Below are positions 17,449 to 26,297 of a stretch of 36,909 nucleotides of DNA, in pieces. The translations under genes and the position numbers were made by a program. The DNA is from Planctomycetota bacterium. GTDB lineage: Bacteria > Planctomycetota > UBA1135 > GCA-002748355. Numbering within the stretch: position 1 is the stretch's first letter; each line of letters begins with the position of its first letter. The stretch is from contig JAGQQW010000024.1 of the NCBI GenBank assembly GCA_020426005.1, positions 1-36,909 of the forward strand, given 5' to 3'. Under the pieces are notes generated by a model. That model saw only the letters and a program-made list of their open reading frames with translations. It ran no database searches and had not been told where the DNA came from.

Positions 17449-18489
17449 TCAAAACGCTTCGCGATCCGATCGACCTTCGCCTTTCTCGAGTTCGAAGTAG
17501 CCGATCGAGCGAAACGCATCCTCGTGATAGCGCGTACTCGCGATCTCGCTGCGATCGATCTCGTCGGCGAACGCGATGATTTCCTGCCGATCGCGGTAGC
17601 GCAGTTCCCAATCCATGAAGCTCTCGATGTAGCCGATGTCCGGTGTCGTCGGCAAGAAGTTACAGAGGACGAGGCGACCACCCGGCACGAGCATGCGGAA
17701 CAGCGACCTGGTCAATCGCTGTGCGACGCGATCCTCGAGGTAGTCGTAGAGCCCGGACGAGTAGATGAGATCGAAGCGGCCGAAATCCGCTTTTCCTGCC
17801 AGCATTTGGCGCACCGACATGTGCTGCGGCTTGACACACGAACTCGCCGATGCGGCGACCGCGAGGCTCTTCGCGTCGGAGTCGAGAGCGATGAGCTCGC
17901 GCACGTGGTCGTTCTCGACGGCACGTGAGACCTGCGCTTCTCGAAGGTGTCCACAAGCAACCGACAACACGCGTACGCGCCCTGGATTCTTCGCTGCGCA
18001 TGCGTCGATCGACTTGGCGATGATGCGGCGGCGTGCACGCACCGCCCGAATCGCGAAGCGCTTGCTGCAGTAGTCGTAGAGCCACTGGCTCACGTGACCT
18101 TGGTCTCGCGCGTCGAGAATGCCGTAGATGTAGTCGAGTAGCACCGCATCACCGGCGTATCCACGGGGCTTGGCGAACGCACGATGGCTCAACGGGTCGA
18201 GGTGGATGATCTTGGCGAGCGCGTGTTGCGGTACGACCTCTTTGACGAAGCGCTTCCACTCCTCGTCACTCGAGTTCCCCAGGATCTCGTCGAGCCCAGC
18301 GAAGAGTCGATCCGCGGCGCCCGCGAGATCGCCACGGACGACCATCTGCAGCACCTTGTCGAGCAACGGGTGGGATGTCTCGTGGTGCGTGCCCGCGCCA
18401 CCTCCATGGGTACGCGTTCGGTTCTCGAGACTCGAGGACGTGGTGGTCGTGCGTGCGGTCTTCATCGTCTGGATTCGTTCGTCAGTCAT
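17449..18489 (-). CDS. SAM-dependent methyltransferase of the 3-hydroxypalmitate methyl ester (EF) biosynthesis-like family
   Basis: The 346-residue protein starts with a Thr/Ser-rich low-complexity tail (about 10-35). The family signature HLDPLSHRAFAKPRGYAGDA at 96-115 leads into a Rossmann methyltransferase: VRVLSVACGHLREA at 172-185 (motif I, SAM binding), ALDSDAKSL at 201-209 and FDLIYSSGLYDYLED at 239-253. Relatives are commonly annotated as extracellular factor 3-hydroxypalmitic acid methyl ester biosynthesis proteins, after a Ralstonia quorum signal, but the direct substrate here is unknown. The start ATG at 18489 has a near-perfect ribosome binding site GGAGG six bases upstream. It is divergent from a secreted lipase and convergent with the sigma factor. 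Confidence 0.85.
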   Translation of the reverse strand: MTDERIQTMKTARTTTTSSSLENRTRTHGGGAGTHHETSHPLLDKVLQMVVRGDLAGAADRLFAGLDEILGNSSDEEWKRFVKEVVPQHALAKIIHLDPLSHRAFAKPRGYAGDAVLLDYIYGILDARDQGHVSQWLYDYCSKRFAIRAVRARRRIIAKSIDACAAKNPGRVRVLSVACGHLREAQVSRAVENDHVRELIALDSDAKSLAVAASASSCVKPQHMSVRQMLAGKADFGRFDLIYSSGLYDYLEDRVAQRLTRSLFRMLVPGGRLVLCNFLPTTPDIGYIESFMDWELRYRDRQEIIAFADEIDRSEIASTRYHEDAFRSIGYFELEKGEGRSDREAF

Positions 18490-18689
18490 GGTCTTGCCTC
18501 CGGTTCTGAGCACCCGGATGCCCACGAGTCGCCGAACGTGACAGCGAACCCGAAAGAAAAACGCGGCGCGAAAAATCGCGAGAATCCCGTCACGAATCCC
18601 CAGGTCTCGCAATCCGGTCCCGTGCCTGCCGAGCAACACGCAAGAGGCAGGAAAGACCCTCAGAACCCACGGAGACCGGAGAGACCACG
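18490..18689. promoter_or_regulatory. Divergent promoter region, methyltransferase and lipase
   Basis: The 200-base gap contains an A-rich patch (about 18551-18575) and a small palindrome CGCGA-aaaa-TCGCG (18567-18580). The GAATCCC element occurs twice within 20 bases (near 18582 and 18594). Both flanking genes must be transcribed from here. No -10 or -35 could be fixed with confidence. Confidence 0.35.
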
Positions 18690-20171
18690 ATGAACATGCC
18701 GCTGAACGCACGAATGAACACCCGCCTGAACACCTTGCTGGGCCCGACGACGCGAAACCTGCTGGTACCCCTCGCGCTTCTGACTTCGACAGCGTTCGCA
18801 CAGACGACGCCGCTCGCTCGTTGGATCGCCGCTCCCGGGGCGGCTGCGCGCTTCGATCACACGGCATCGGGCTTTCGATCGGTCAACCAGCATCTGAGCG
18901 CCGCTCTGTCCGCTCTCTGCTATCCCGATCTCGTCGGCGTGCCCGGCTACGTCAATGGCAATGCTTCTCAAGAGAGCGCCTACCGGCAGAACCTCGCCGC
19001 CGCGATCGGGACCGGCAGCGCCAACTATCAGGGCCTGTCCGGAGCACGAAGTGGTTGGGGCTACAAGAGCGTCACGCATGTCTACGACGCAGCAAAAGAC
19101 GCAGAAGGCTTCGTCGCCTCGAACGATGACTACGCCGTCATCTCGATTCGTGGCTCGGAGTCCGGCGATGCCTACTCGGGATTCAAGGACTGGCTCGAGA
19201 CCGACTTCAACATCGGTCCCGTCTACCTCGGCGGCGGCAAGATCGTGCACGGCGGCTTCTGGCTACATGCCCAAGCAATCGCCAAGCTGGCGGTCGGCCA
19301 GCTGCGTCGCAATCACGACTTCCACACCTCGGAGTGGCAACTCGTCCGAGGATTCTGGACACGCGTGCACAACCCGAAGTCCGATCGCCCGATCTGGCTC
19401 AATGGTCACAGTCTCGGAGGCGCTGCGGCTGTGCTCGTCGCGTATATCCTGAAAGTCGATCACGGACTCAATGTCCAAGGGGTCTACACCGTCGGCCAAC
19501 CAACTTGTGCCAACCAGGCATTCGCCAACGACTACTTCGCACGCGGGCTACAACTGCATCGCGCCGTCAACTGCAGCGACTTCGTCGCACGGTGTTTCGA
19601 AGACCTCGACGAACTGCCGCTCGAACTGAATCTGATTCGAGTCCGTGTCGCGACGACGATCGCGCAGAAGTGGCCCACGCCATTCGACGAATACCTGAAG
19701 ATCCTGATCGCGGTATTCTTCACTCCGTCGATGCTCGAAACGACCAAACTCGCGGTCTTCGGCAAGGCGTCATCACAACTCGGCTTCACGGCCAAGCACT
19801 TCGGCACGCGCATCTACTTCGATCGCACGGGGACGTATCGCCCGGGATGGACCGACAGCCAGATGCTCGAAGATCGGATCACGCTGCACACCAGCGAGAT
19901 CGTCGATGCCCTCGACCCGTTCTTGTTCCCTGTTCCGCCAGCGCCTTGGGCAGGATGGACGGCGTGGTCCAACTACTACGCCAAGTTGAAGCAGCAGAAG
20001 GACAAGCTTCTCGCAGCGATTGCCAATCCGGGGACTACGTTCGGGCGCTTCGAAACCGCGATGCTCCGCTGCTTCGACCACCATGGCGCGCATCCGCAGT
20101 ACCTACGCAGGATCTACGACCGCACGCAGAGTCGAGTCAGCTCGATGTCCGGCCTGCCGGGTCGTCCGTGA
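18690..20171 (+). CDS. Secreted class-3 lipase family protein
   Basis: The 493-residue product has a long basic N-terminus and a hydrophobic core ending in STAFAQ, so a signal peptide of about 37 residues is likely. Residues about 145-300 are the alpha/beta hydrolase core of class-3 lipases: DDYAVISIRGSES, the nucleophile elbow NGHSLGG with Ser241, then VYTVGQPTCANQAF and RAVNCSDFVAR with an Asp near 297 that fits the triad. The His may be in the later LHTSEIVDAL segment. The enzyme would hydrolyse lipid esters outside the cytoplasm. The ribosome binding site GGAGAG lies about 9 bases upstream of ATG 18690; later in-frame ATGs (18696, 18714) are also possible. The neighbouring gene makes a possible fatty-acid-ester methyltransferase, so a lipid link is conceivable but unproved. 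Confidence 0.87.
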   Translation: MNMPLNARMNTRLNTLLGPTTRNLLVPLALLTSTAFAQTTPLARWIAAPGAAARFDHTASGFRSVNQHLSAALSALCYPDLVGVPGYVNGNASQESAYRQNLAAAIGTGSANYQGLSGARSGWGYKSVTHVYDAAKDAEGFVASNDDYAVISIRGSESGDAYSGFKDWLETDFNIGPVYLGGGKIVHGGFWLHAQAIAKLAVGQLRRNHDFHTSEWQLVRGFWTRVHNPKSDRPIWLNGHSLGGAAAVLVAYILKVDHGLNVQGVYTVGQPTCANQAFANDYFARGLQLHRAVNCSDFVARCFEDLDELPLELNLIRVRVATTIAQKWPTPFDEYLKILIAVFFTPSMLETTKLAVFGKASSQLGFTAKHFGTRIYFDRTGTYRPGWTDSQMLEDRITLHTSEIVDALDPFLFPVPPAPWAGWTAWSNYYAKLKQQKDKLLAAIANPGTTFGRFETAMLRCFDHHGAHPQYLRRIYDRTQSRVSSMSGLPGRP

Positions 20172-20210
20172 GCCGCGCAAGAGTAAGCACCCGGCTCAGC
20201 GCCCGACTCA

Positions 20211-23054
20211 TTACTCGACTGGTCTAGCGACGCGAACCCCACCATCGTCGCCCTTGTGCAGATTGTCGAGTGCGATCCGGAACGCTGATCGCGCGGCACG
20301 GGCACCGAGCCGCCAACTTCCGCCGCGAGCGACGCGACCGCGATTGGCGATGATCTCACGACGTAGCCCATCGCTCTGTCTCGCCGGATACGTGTATTCG
20401 ACCGGCACATCGAGGCACCATTCCCAGACGTTGCCGTGCACATCGTGCAAGCCGAACGCGTTGGCCGGAAAGCTACCAATCGGAGCGTGTAGAACGAAAC
20501 CATCGCGCCACGGCAACGTGGCGACGACAGCTTGCTCGCCGGTCCAGTCGATGTAATCGAGATCGAGCAGGTTCGCCTTGCCTTTGAGCGACGGATCGTC
20601 CTGCCCGGTCGAGAACGCCGTATCGGTCCCCGCGCGCGCAGCACATTCCCACTGAGCCTCGGTCGGCAGCCGAAGTCCCATGTGCGTCAAGACGCGCGCG
20701 GCGTCTTCCCACGTGATGTCGGTCACGGGATGCAAGTCCGTGACCTCGACATCGCGAAACGAGTAGCCCGGCCCGTACAACGACGGACGTCCACCGCGCA
20801 GTTGTTCCCATTGCGGCTGCGTGACTTCGTGCTTGCCAATGAAGTACGCATCGAGTTTCACTTGGTTGCGGGGGGACTCGTCCCAGTTGGCATCCGCCGC
20901 ATAACCCGGAGCGTTCGCATCCGCGGTCTGGGATCCCATCGTGAACTCCATTGCAGGAATCAACACGACGACGATCGCGGATCGTTCGTCGAGTTCGAGC
21001 ATCCCATCTGCTCGACGCTTCGGAACCGTGCCCGAGTCCACGACGGCAAACTCGTGGAACTTCGACACGGGGTCGGCACCGAGAGGAACGAGACCGATCT
21101 GAGGCTCGAGCCTCGGCGTCTTAGCGTAGAGCCCGTGCGCCGCGATCCCGTCCGCCGCAGCGATGGCATCGATCGTGGCCTCCCACTCCTTTTGGTGCGA
21201 CGTGATGCTCCGCTCTGCCACGGTGCGCGCAGACTGCAGACGTGCGCGCACGTCCGCGATCCGTCCTGAATCACCCCGCAGCTCGTCGATCGCTGCGAGG
21301 ATCCGACGCACGACACCGTGAACGAACCGATCGTCGTAGTCCCCGAACTGCCAAGTCATCCGTTCGATCTGCTCGTCGAGTTGTACGATCGACGTTCGCA
21401 GATTGCGGACCGACACGCGCAGCATGCTCGTGCGCTCTTTTGCTGTGGCAGGAATCTTGCGACCGGCGGCTTCGGCCCGCGACATGCGTTCGACGTCTTC
21501 GTCGAGCATCGCCGACTGCTGGGCTTCGTCCACAGTGAGCTTGCTGCGCTTCTTCCGTAGATCTTCGACTTCGACGGGCGGCGGAAGCCTGCGCGTGCTC
21601 AACTCGTCGAGAATCGCACGATGGCGACTCTCGCGAGCGACGAGCTCTTCGGCACGAGACAGCCAGTCCTCCATCACCGGTACTTTCTCGGGGCGAAGCG
21701 GCCAGAGCTCGTCGCGCGCTTCGGCGAGCAACTCGTCCGCGATCGGTGCATCGCGCATTTGGCGATACTTCACGAGGTTGTCGTTGGCCGTGCGCTCGTT
21801 CGCCTTCGCGATTCGATTCTGCCACAGCGTCGTCGCGAGACCCGCAGCGAGCGCCGCGACGAGCAACGCGCCGGACGTGACCGCTACGCGATGTCTGCGC
21901 ACGAGCTTGCGCAGCCTGTAGAACGAAGAAGGTCGACCCGCGAGCACGGCCTCGTGTTCGAGATAACGCTGCAAGTCGGCGGCGAACTCGCTCACACTCG
22001 AGTAGCGACGCTCGGGGTCCTTTTCGAGCGCCTTGAGCACGATCCAATCAAGATCGCCGCTCAGGCGTCGAAACAAGATGGCACGCGTCGTCGCTCGTCT
22101 GGATGCAAGATCGTCGGAACCCGCCGTGGCGACTCTTCGACTCGGAGGTTCTGGCTCGACTTCGCGCAGCACACGCTGCATGTCGGCGAGGTTGCCGGTG
22201 CGCAACGTCGCAGAATCGAACGGTAGCTGCCCAGATACGAGCTCGTAGAGCAGCACGCCGAGTGAATACACGTCGGTCCGCGTGTCGACGTCGCCGCTCG
22301 CGTCGCCACACTGCTCGGGGCTCATGTACTCGGGAGTGCCGAGAACCTGTCCGTGCATCGTGTGCAGCGTCGCCTCGCCGCTCTCGACACTCGTCGCCTT
22401 CGCGACCCCGAAGTCGATGATCTTGGGAAGCCGACGATCGACGACCTCGGTCACGAGGATGTTGCTCGGCTTGAGATCACGATGGATGACACCCTTTTGA
22501 TGGGCGTATTGGACCGCTTCACAGACTTCGATCAGGAGCTCGATGCGATCGTCGATCGAGAGTTCGTTCGCGTCCGCGAACTCCACGATCGAACTCCCTT
22601 CGATGTACTCCATGACGAAGTAAGGCAAACCGTTCTCACTGATGCCCGCATCGAACATGCGGGCAATCCCCGGGTGCGTCATGCGAGCGAGCGCTTGACG
22701 CTCGGAGAGAAAGCGCCTGTGGATCTCTTCCGAATTCAGTCCACCGCGAATCAGCTTCAACGCGACGAGGCGCTTGACGGGCTCGCGCTGCTCGGCGAGG
22801 TACACGGCTCCCATGCCACCACGGCCGAGTTCTCGCACGATTTGGTACGGCCCGATCTTGTCGGGCACCTGTGACGGTGGCTCGACCGCGACTGGCGCCT
22901 CATCGAGACGATGGAAGCGCGCCAACACGCGCCTCGCCCGCTCGCGCATCGATGGATCATCGGCCGCGAGTTCGGCGAGCCGCGACTCGGGATCCTCGCT
23001 CTCGAGGCACAGCAGGACGAGGCTTTCGACTTCTGCGTCGGTCGGCTTGGTCAT
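20211..23054 (-). CDS. Hanks-type Ser/Thr protein kinase fused to an FGE/sulfatase-modifying-factor-like domain
   Basis: The 947-residue protein has a cytoplasmic kinase domain (about 68-370): the glycine loop GRGGMGAVY at 78-86, VALK with Lys100, HRDLKPSN with Asp193, DFGVAK at 214-219 and GTPEYMSPEQ at 239-248. One membrane helix follows at about 392-410. Then comes an Arg/Glu-rich coiled-coil linker (about 415-690) and a formylglycine-generating-enzyme fold at about 697-947 (MEFTMGSQT, YFIGKHEVTQPQWEQL, LRLPTEAQWECAARAG, HGNVWEWC, RGGSWRLGARAARSAFR). The last block reads GVRVA where active FGEs and many relatives have GFR, and the catalytic Cys pair of FGE is not evident, so the domain is probably a sensor. 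Its start is one base after the stop of the LysR gene upstream, which implies one transcript. Confidence 0.92.
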   Translation of the reverse strand: MTKPTDAEVESLVLLCLESEDPESRLAELAADDPSMRERARRVLARFHRLDEAPVAVEPPSQVPDKIGPYQIVRELGRGGMGAVYLAEQREPVKRLVALKLIRGGLNSEEIHRRFLSERQALARMTHPGIARMFDAGISENGLPYFVMEYIEGSSIVEFADANELSIDDRIELLIEVCEAVQYAHQKGVIHRDLKPSNILVTEVVDRRLPKIIDFGVAKATSVESGEATLHTMHGQVLGTPEYMSPEQCGDASGDVDTRTDVYSLGVLLYELVSGQLPFDSATLRTGNLADMQRVLREVEPEPPSRRVATAGSDDLASRRATTRAILFRRLSGDLDWIVLKALEKDPERRYSSVSEFAADLQRYLEHEAVLAGRPSSFYRLRKLVRRHRVAVTSGALLVAALAAGLATTLWQNRIAKANERTANDNLVKYRQMRDAPIADELLAEARDELWPLRPEKVPVMEDWLSRAEELVARESRHRAILDELSTRRLPPPVEVEDLRKKRSKLTVDEAQQSAMLDEDVERMSRAEAAGRKIPATAKERTSMLRVSVRNLRTSIVQLDEQIERMTWQFGDYDDRFVHGVVRRILAAIDELRGDSGRIADVRARLQSARTVAERSITSHQKEWEATIDAIAAADGIAAHGLYAKTPRLEPQIGLVPLGADPVSKFHEFAVVDSGTVPKRRADGMLELDERSAIVVVLIPAMEFTMGSQTADANAPGYAADANWDESPRNQVKLDAYFIGKHEVTQPQWEQLRGGRPSLYGPGYSFRDVEVTDLHPVTDITWEDAARVLTHMGLRLPTEAQWECAARAGTDTAFSTGQDDPSLKGKANLLDLDYIDWTGEQAVVATLPWRDGFVLHAPIGSFPANAFGLHDVHGNVWEWCLDVPVEYTYPARQSDGLRREIIANRGRVARGGSWRLGARAARSAFRIALDNLHKGDDGGVRVARPVE

Positions 23055-23055
23055 A

Positions 23056-23946
23056 TCAACGGCCTTGTTTGGAGAACTCCTCGCGACAGAACTCGACGAA
23101 CAGACGTGCAAGCGGAGTGAGCGGCCGCGTCGCGTGGTGGTAGAGGCCGACGTCCCGAACGATATCGCCGTGCTCGAAGCGCGTCAGTGCAGCGAGATCC
23201 TTCCGGCAGGCGTGCTTTCGCAACCACTGATCCGGTAGATACCCGACGCCGAGGCCTCGCGCGATCAGTCGGACACGCAGGTCGAGGTTCGCGATTTGCC
23301 ATACCCCTCCAAAGCGGTAACGCAGACGATGTCGGTTGGGGCGATTTTCCACAGGATCGAGGTAGGACGTGATGAGCACCGCTCGCTTGAGAGCCGACTC
23401 GTCTCCGGCGCGGAGGCCTTGGAAGGCCGCATGTTTCTTCCCGCTCACGAGCCGCATGTGCTGCTGGTAGAACGGAACACACTCGAAGTCGCGCATCTGT
23501 TGCTGGAATGGACCGAATCCGAGTTCGACACGCTCGTCTCGCACGAGGATGACGAGCTCGCGACTCGGCACCGTGGCGAGGTCGAAACTCACACGCGGGT
23601 GCTTCTTCGCGAATCGTGTCGTCAGTCGCTCGAGGTGGAGTTCGGTGACCATCTGCGAAGCGCCAAGACGAATGCGGCCGGTCGACGGCCCTTGAATGTC
23701 GGCGAGATCACGCTCGAGATGCTGCATCTCGTCGAAGAGGGCATGCGCGAAATCGAGGACTCGTTGTCCCGCCGGCGTCGGTTGTGGCGGAGAGCTCCGC
23801 ACGAGTAACGCCGTACCGACGCGACGTTCCATACGCGCGATCGTCTGACTCACCGCCGACTGCGTGAGACCGAGGCGTTTTGCAGCCTTGCCAAAACCAC
23901 CGGTCTCGATGACGGCAGTGAGGACTTCGAGTTCGTGGATCTCCAT
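23056..23946 (-). CDS. LysR-family transcriptional regulator
   Basis: The 296-residue length is standard. The N-terminal winged helix-turn-helix spans about 1-60: LEVLTAVIETGGFGKAAKRL, then LTQSAVSQTIARMERRVGTALLVR. The rest is the periplasmic-binding-protein-like effector domain, with TGRIRLGAS at about 90 and GLGVGYLP near 240. It starts at ATG 23946 with GGAG a few bases upstream. It is divergent from a citrate synthase-like gene, and a T-N11-A palindrome lies in the 103-base gap. LysR proteins typically control the divergent gene and themselves from such a site. The kinase fusion is encoded directly downstream, 1 base away. The effector is unknown; an organic acid is a reasonable guess from context. 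Confidence 0.93.
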   Translation of the reverse strand: MEIHELEVLTAVIETGGFGKAAKRLGLTQSAVSQTIARMERRVGTALLVRSSPPQPTPAGQRVLDFAHALFDEMQHLERDLADIQGPSTGRIRLGASQMVTELHLERLTTRFAKKHPRVSFDLATVPSRELVILVRDERVELGFGPFQQQMRDFECVPFYQQHMRLVSGKKHAAFQGLRAGDESALKRAVLITSYLDPVENRPNRHRLRYRFGGVWQIANLDLRVRLIARGLGVGYLPDQWLRKHACRKDLAALTRFEHGDIVRDVGLYHHATRPLTPLARLFVEFCREEFSKQGR

Positions 23947-23954
23947 CCCGCTCC

Positions 23955-23969
23955 ATAAGCCGTGCTTAT
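23955..23969. promoter_or_regulatory. LysR-type T-N11-A palindrome in the divergent promoter
   Basis: ATAAGC-cgt-GCTTAT is a perfect 15-base inverted repeat that contains the T-N11-A core. It lies 9 bases upstream of the lysR start and about 81 bases upstream of the citrate synthase-like start, the usual place for a recognition site that activates one gene and represses the other. Confidence 0.7.
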
Positions 23970-24049
23970 CTCTGTATCAGAACTATGAAAACACCTAATG
24001 ATCGATCCTGCACTACCCTCGTGAGTTCCCGAGAAGTCGAAGCACTGTC

Positions 24050-25219
24050 ATGACCGAATCACGACCGAACTACAGCAAAGGCCTTGCCGGCGTCATCGCG
24101 GACGAAACCGCACTCTGCCTCGTGCAGGGTGAAGAAGGACGCCTCTTCTATCGCGGCCACTCCATCGACGATCTCGCGATGCGCGAGTTCGACGAAGTCG
24201 CGTATCTGATGCTCTCCGGCGCGTTGCCGAGCCAGGGGGAACTCGCGACGTATCGATCGGAAATCGCGCGTGCGTATGCATTGCCCGATCACGCGCGAGC
24301 CGCAATCGCCGCGCTCCCCCACGACCTACACCCGATGGAGGTCCTCCAAGCGGTCATACCATTGCTCGGCACGATTCGCGCCAGGGAGGTCTCGACCGAA
24401 CGAGTCACGAAGGGCGACGAGAAGATCACGCGCGTCCTGCATCAGGACATGCACCGCGCAGACTTGATCCGCATCGTCGGCGCCATTCCGACCATCATCG
24501 CGACGTTCTATCGGCAGCGAGAGTCGTTGCCGCCAGTCGAGCCGGACCCGTCACTCGATTACCTCACGAACTTCCTCACCATGTTCCACGGCAAGCAGCC
24601 GGATCCGGCGGACGTTCGCGTGTTCGGCGTCGCAGAGATTCTGCAGATGGAGCACGGATTCAATGCATCGACATTCGTCGCGCGGGCCGTCGCTTCGACC
24701 CTTGCCCCCATACACGCATGCCTTGCTGCGGCAGTAGGGTCGCTCTACGGCAAGCTGCACGGCGGTGCCGACGAAGCGGCGTTTCGCATGGCGAGAGACG
24801 AGATTGGCAGCGTCGCGCGCGCCGAAGGCTACGTCGACGAGCTACTCGCCAAGGGTGGCAAGATCATGGGTCTCGGACATCGCGTCTACCGCACGATCGA
24901 CCCCCGCGCTCGCATTCTGAAACGCCTCGCGACCGACCTGTGCGCCGGCAAGGGAGGTGACAAGCAAGAGATCTTCGAGACCCTTACTCGCGTCGAGGAG
25001 GTCATCAACGCGCGCATAGCCGCAAAGGGCAAAGCGCTCTATCCCAACGTCGAGTTCTACAAGGGTCCGGTTTTTCACGCGCTCGACATCCCGACGGACC
25101 ACTTCACCGCGATGTTCGTACTCGCGCGTGGTTTCGGCTGGGGAGCTCACGTGCTCGAGCTCTACGACGACCACCGGCTGTACCGCCCAAAAGCGGCCTA
25201 CGTCGGCCCACTCCCGTAG
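24050..25219 (+). CDS. Citrate synthase/2-methylcitrate synthase family protein
   Basis: The 389-residue protein follows the short (about 370-390 residue) bacterial citrate synthase type. The start GLAGVIADETALCLV, then RLFYRGHSIDDLA, and the active-site regions EHGFNAST (His202), LHGGADEA (His237) and GLGHRVYRTIDPRA (His277, Arg278) are clear. The reaction is condensation of acetyl-CoA or propionyl-CoA with oxaloacetate. The family's catalytic Asp lies in an NVDFYSG-type motif; here it reads NVEFYKG, with Glu335. Glu occurs in some actinobacterial citrate synthase-like proteins, so activity is possible but should not be assumed. Residues about 110-140 carry extra charged sequence. The gene is divergent from a LysR regulator, which probably controls it. 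Confidence 0.85.
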   Translation: MTESRPNYSKGLAGVIADETALCLVQGEEGRLFYRGHSIDDLAMREFDEVAYLMLSGALPSQGELATYRSEIARAYALPDHARAAIAALPHDLHPMEVLQAVIPLLGTIRAREVSTERVTKGDEKITRVLHQDMHRADLIRIVGAIPTIIATFYRQRESLPPVEPDPSLDYLTNFLTMFHGKQPDPADVRVFGVAEILQMEHGFNASTFVARAVASTLAPIHACLAAAVGSLYGKLHGGADEAAFRMARDEIGSVARAEGYVDELLAKGGKIMGLGHRVYRTIDPRARILKRLATDLCAGKGGDKQEIFETLTRVEEVINARIAAKGKALYPNVEFYKGPVFHALDIPTDHFTAMFVLARGFGWGAHVLELYDDHRLYRPKAAYVGPLP

Positions 25220-25323
25220 CAGGCCAGCAGCGTGCCGAAAACCAGACATGCACCGAGCACGTGGCGGCCGATCGCACGCGCTATCATGGACTTTTCGGTC
25301 CTACGGTTTCTGCGTTCGCTCCC

Positions 25324-26274
25324 ATGCAATCATCGACACTTCGACATGTCGGATTCGGCTGCACTGTGGCCATGTTCGTCATGAGCACTGCCTCCACGTC
25401 CATCGCACAGGTCAACGCGACTGCGACCGAATACGGTGTCGGCTCACCTGTCCCGGGCGATCGCAGACTCGTATTGCCTGCCTCGATAGGCACCATCACG
25501 AACAGAATCCTCGCAAAAGGATTCTGTCTGCAAGCTCCGGTGGACTTCGTGATCGACGGGTTGCACGTTGCCGATCCACTCCGTGACGGTTACCAGAGCG
25601 TCGCCGTCTACGTCGCGCCGAGTGCGAACCCCGTCTCGCCGACGTTCTTCGCCGCAGGCATCAACAGCACGAACACGATCGCGTGCAATATCACGGTCAA
25701 AAAGGGACAGGTCGTGGTCATCCTCGGTTGTTGCAGCACGCCTAGCAGGTCGTCTGTCGGCAGGGTCGCGGCACACCAAACCGTCAACCTGCTCGGCTAC
25801 GCCGTCAATCTCCAAGGCGCCAGCTCGAATGACGATTTCATTGGCAAGCTCGGCGTCGTCAGCTACGTCTGTTCCAACAACGATGAACTCGGAGACATCG
25901 AAGTTCTCGTTCGTGATCAAGGCAGACACAATGCCCCGACGTATCCGACACTCGTGACTGGATCCCGGCCGATCCTGGGCACGAACGCGACCCTGGACGT
26001 CGACCCTGCCTTCGATAGCTGCCAAGGTGGCATTGTCTTGGTATCGAGTAGCAGATACCCACAGACTCGAACCCCATACGGCGATCTACTCGTGGCCCTA
26101 CCTGCACTCACGAGTTTCTTGATCGCGAAATCCCCCGGCTCATTCCCGATCTCGATCCCATCCGATCACCGGTTGGTCGGCGCGCGAATCACGCTCCAAG
26201 CATTCTACTTCGACGTGCTGAGCCTGACCTTCGGATCGACCAACGCGACGGAGTGGCTTCTCGGGGATCGCTGA
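25324..26274 (+). CDS. Secreted protein of unknown function with the shared C-terminal domain
   Basis: The 316-residue product has a signal peptide (MQSSTLRHVG, hydrophobic core, STSIAQ, cleavage near 28). The middle contains a beta-rich segment with FVIDGLHVADPLRDGYQ, VAVYVAPSANPVS and a Cys-containing VVVILGCCSTP; the gene shares this general layout with the one at 971, in which an N-terminal choice-of-anchor-like domain precedes the shared tail. The tail from about 235 reads FDSCQGGIVLVSS, then FPISIPSDHRLVGARITLQAFYFD and ends GSTNATEWLLGDR. ATG 25324 is chosen over an upstream in-frame ATG because it gives the signal peptide. No catalytic motif was seen. Confidence 0.8.
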   Translation: MQSSTLRHVGFGCTVAMFVMSTASTSIAQVNATATEYGVGSPVPGDRRLVLPASIGTITNRILAKGFCLQAPVDFVIDGLHVADPLRDGYQSVAVYVAPSANPVSPTFFAAGINSTNTIACNITVKKGQVVVILGCCSTPSRSSVGRVAAHQTVNLLGYAVNLQGASSNDDFIGKLGVVSYVCSNNDELGDIEVLVRDQGRHNAPTYPTLVTGSRPILGTNATLDVDPAFDSCQGGIVLVSSSRYPQTRTPYGDLLVALPALTSFLIAKSPGSFPISIPSDHRLVGARITLQAFYFDVLSLTFGSTNATEWLLGDR

Positions 26275-26297
26275 GGCCTCGCTCGTGCAGCGAGACA

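Noticed and set aside
20211..23054. Calling the kinase's C-terminal domain an active formylglycine-generating enzyme
   Set aside because: The Cys pair that FGE uses is not seen and no sulfatase gene is nearby; the domain is more likely a ligand-binding or structural module.
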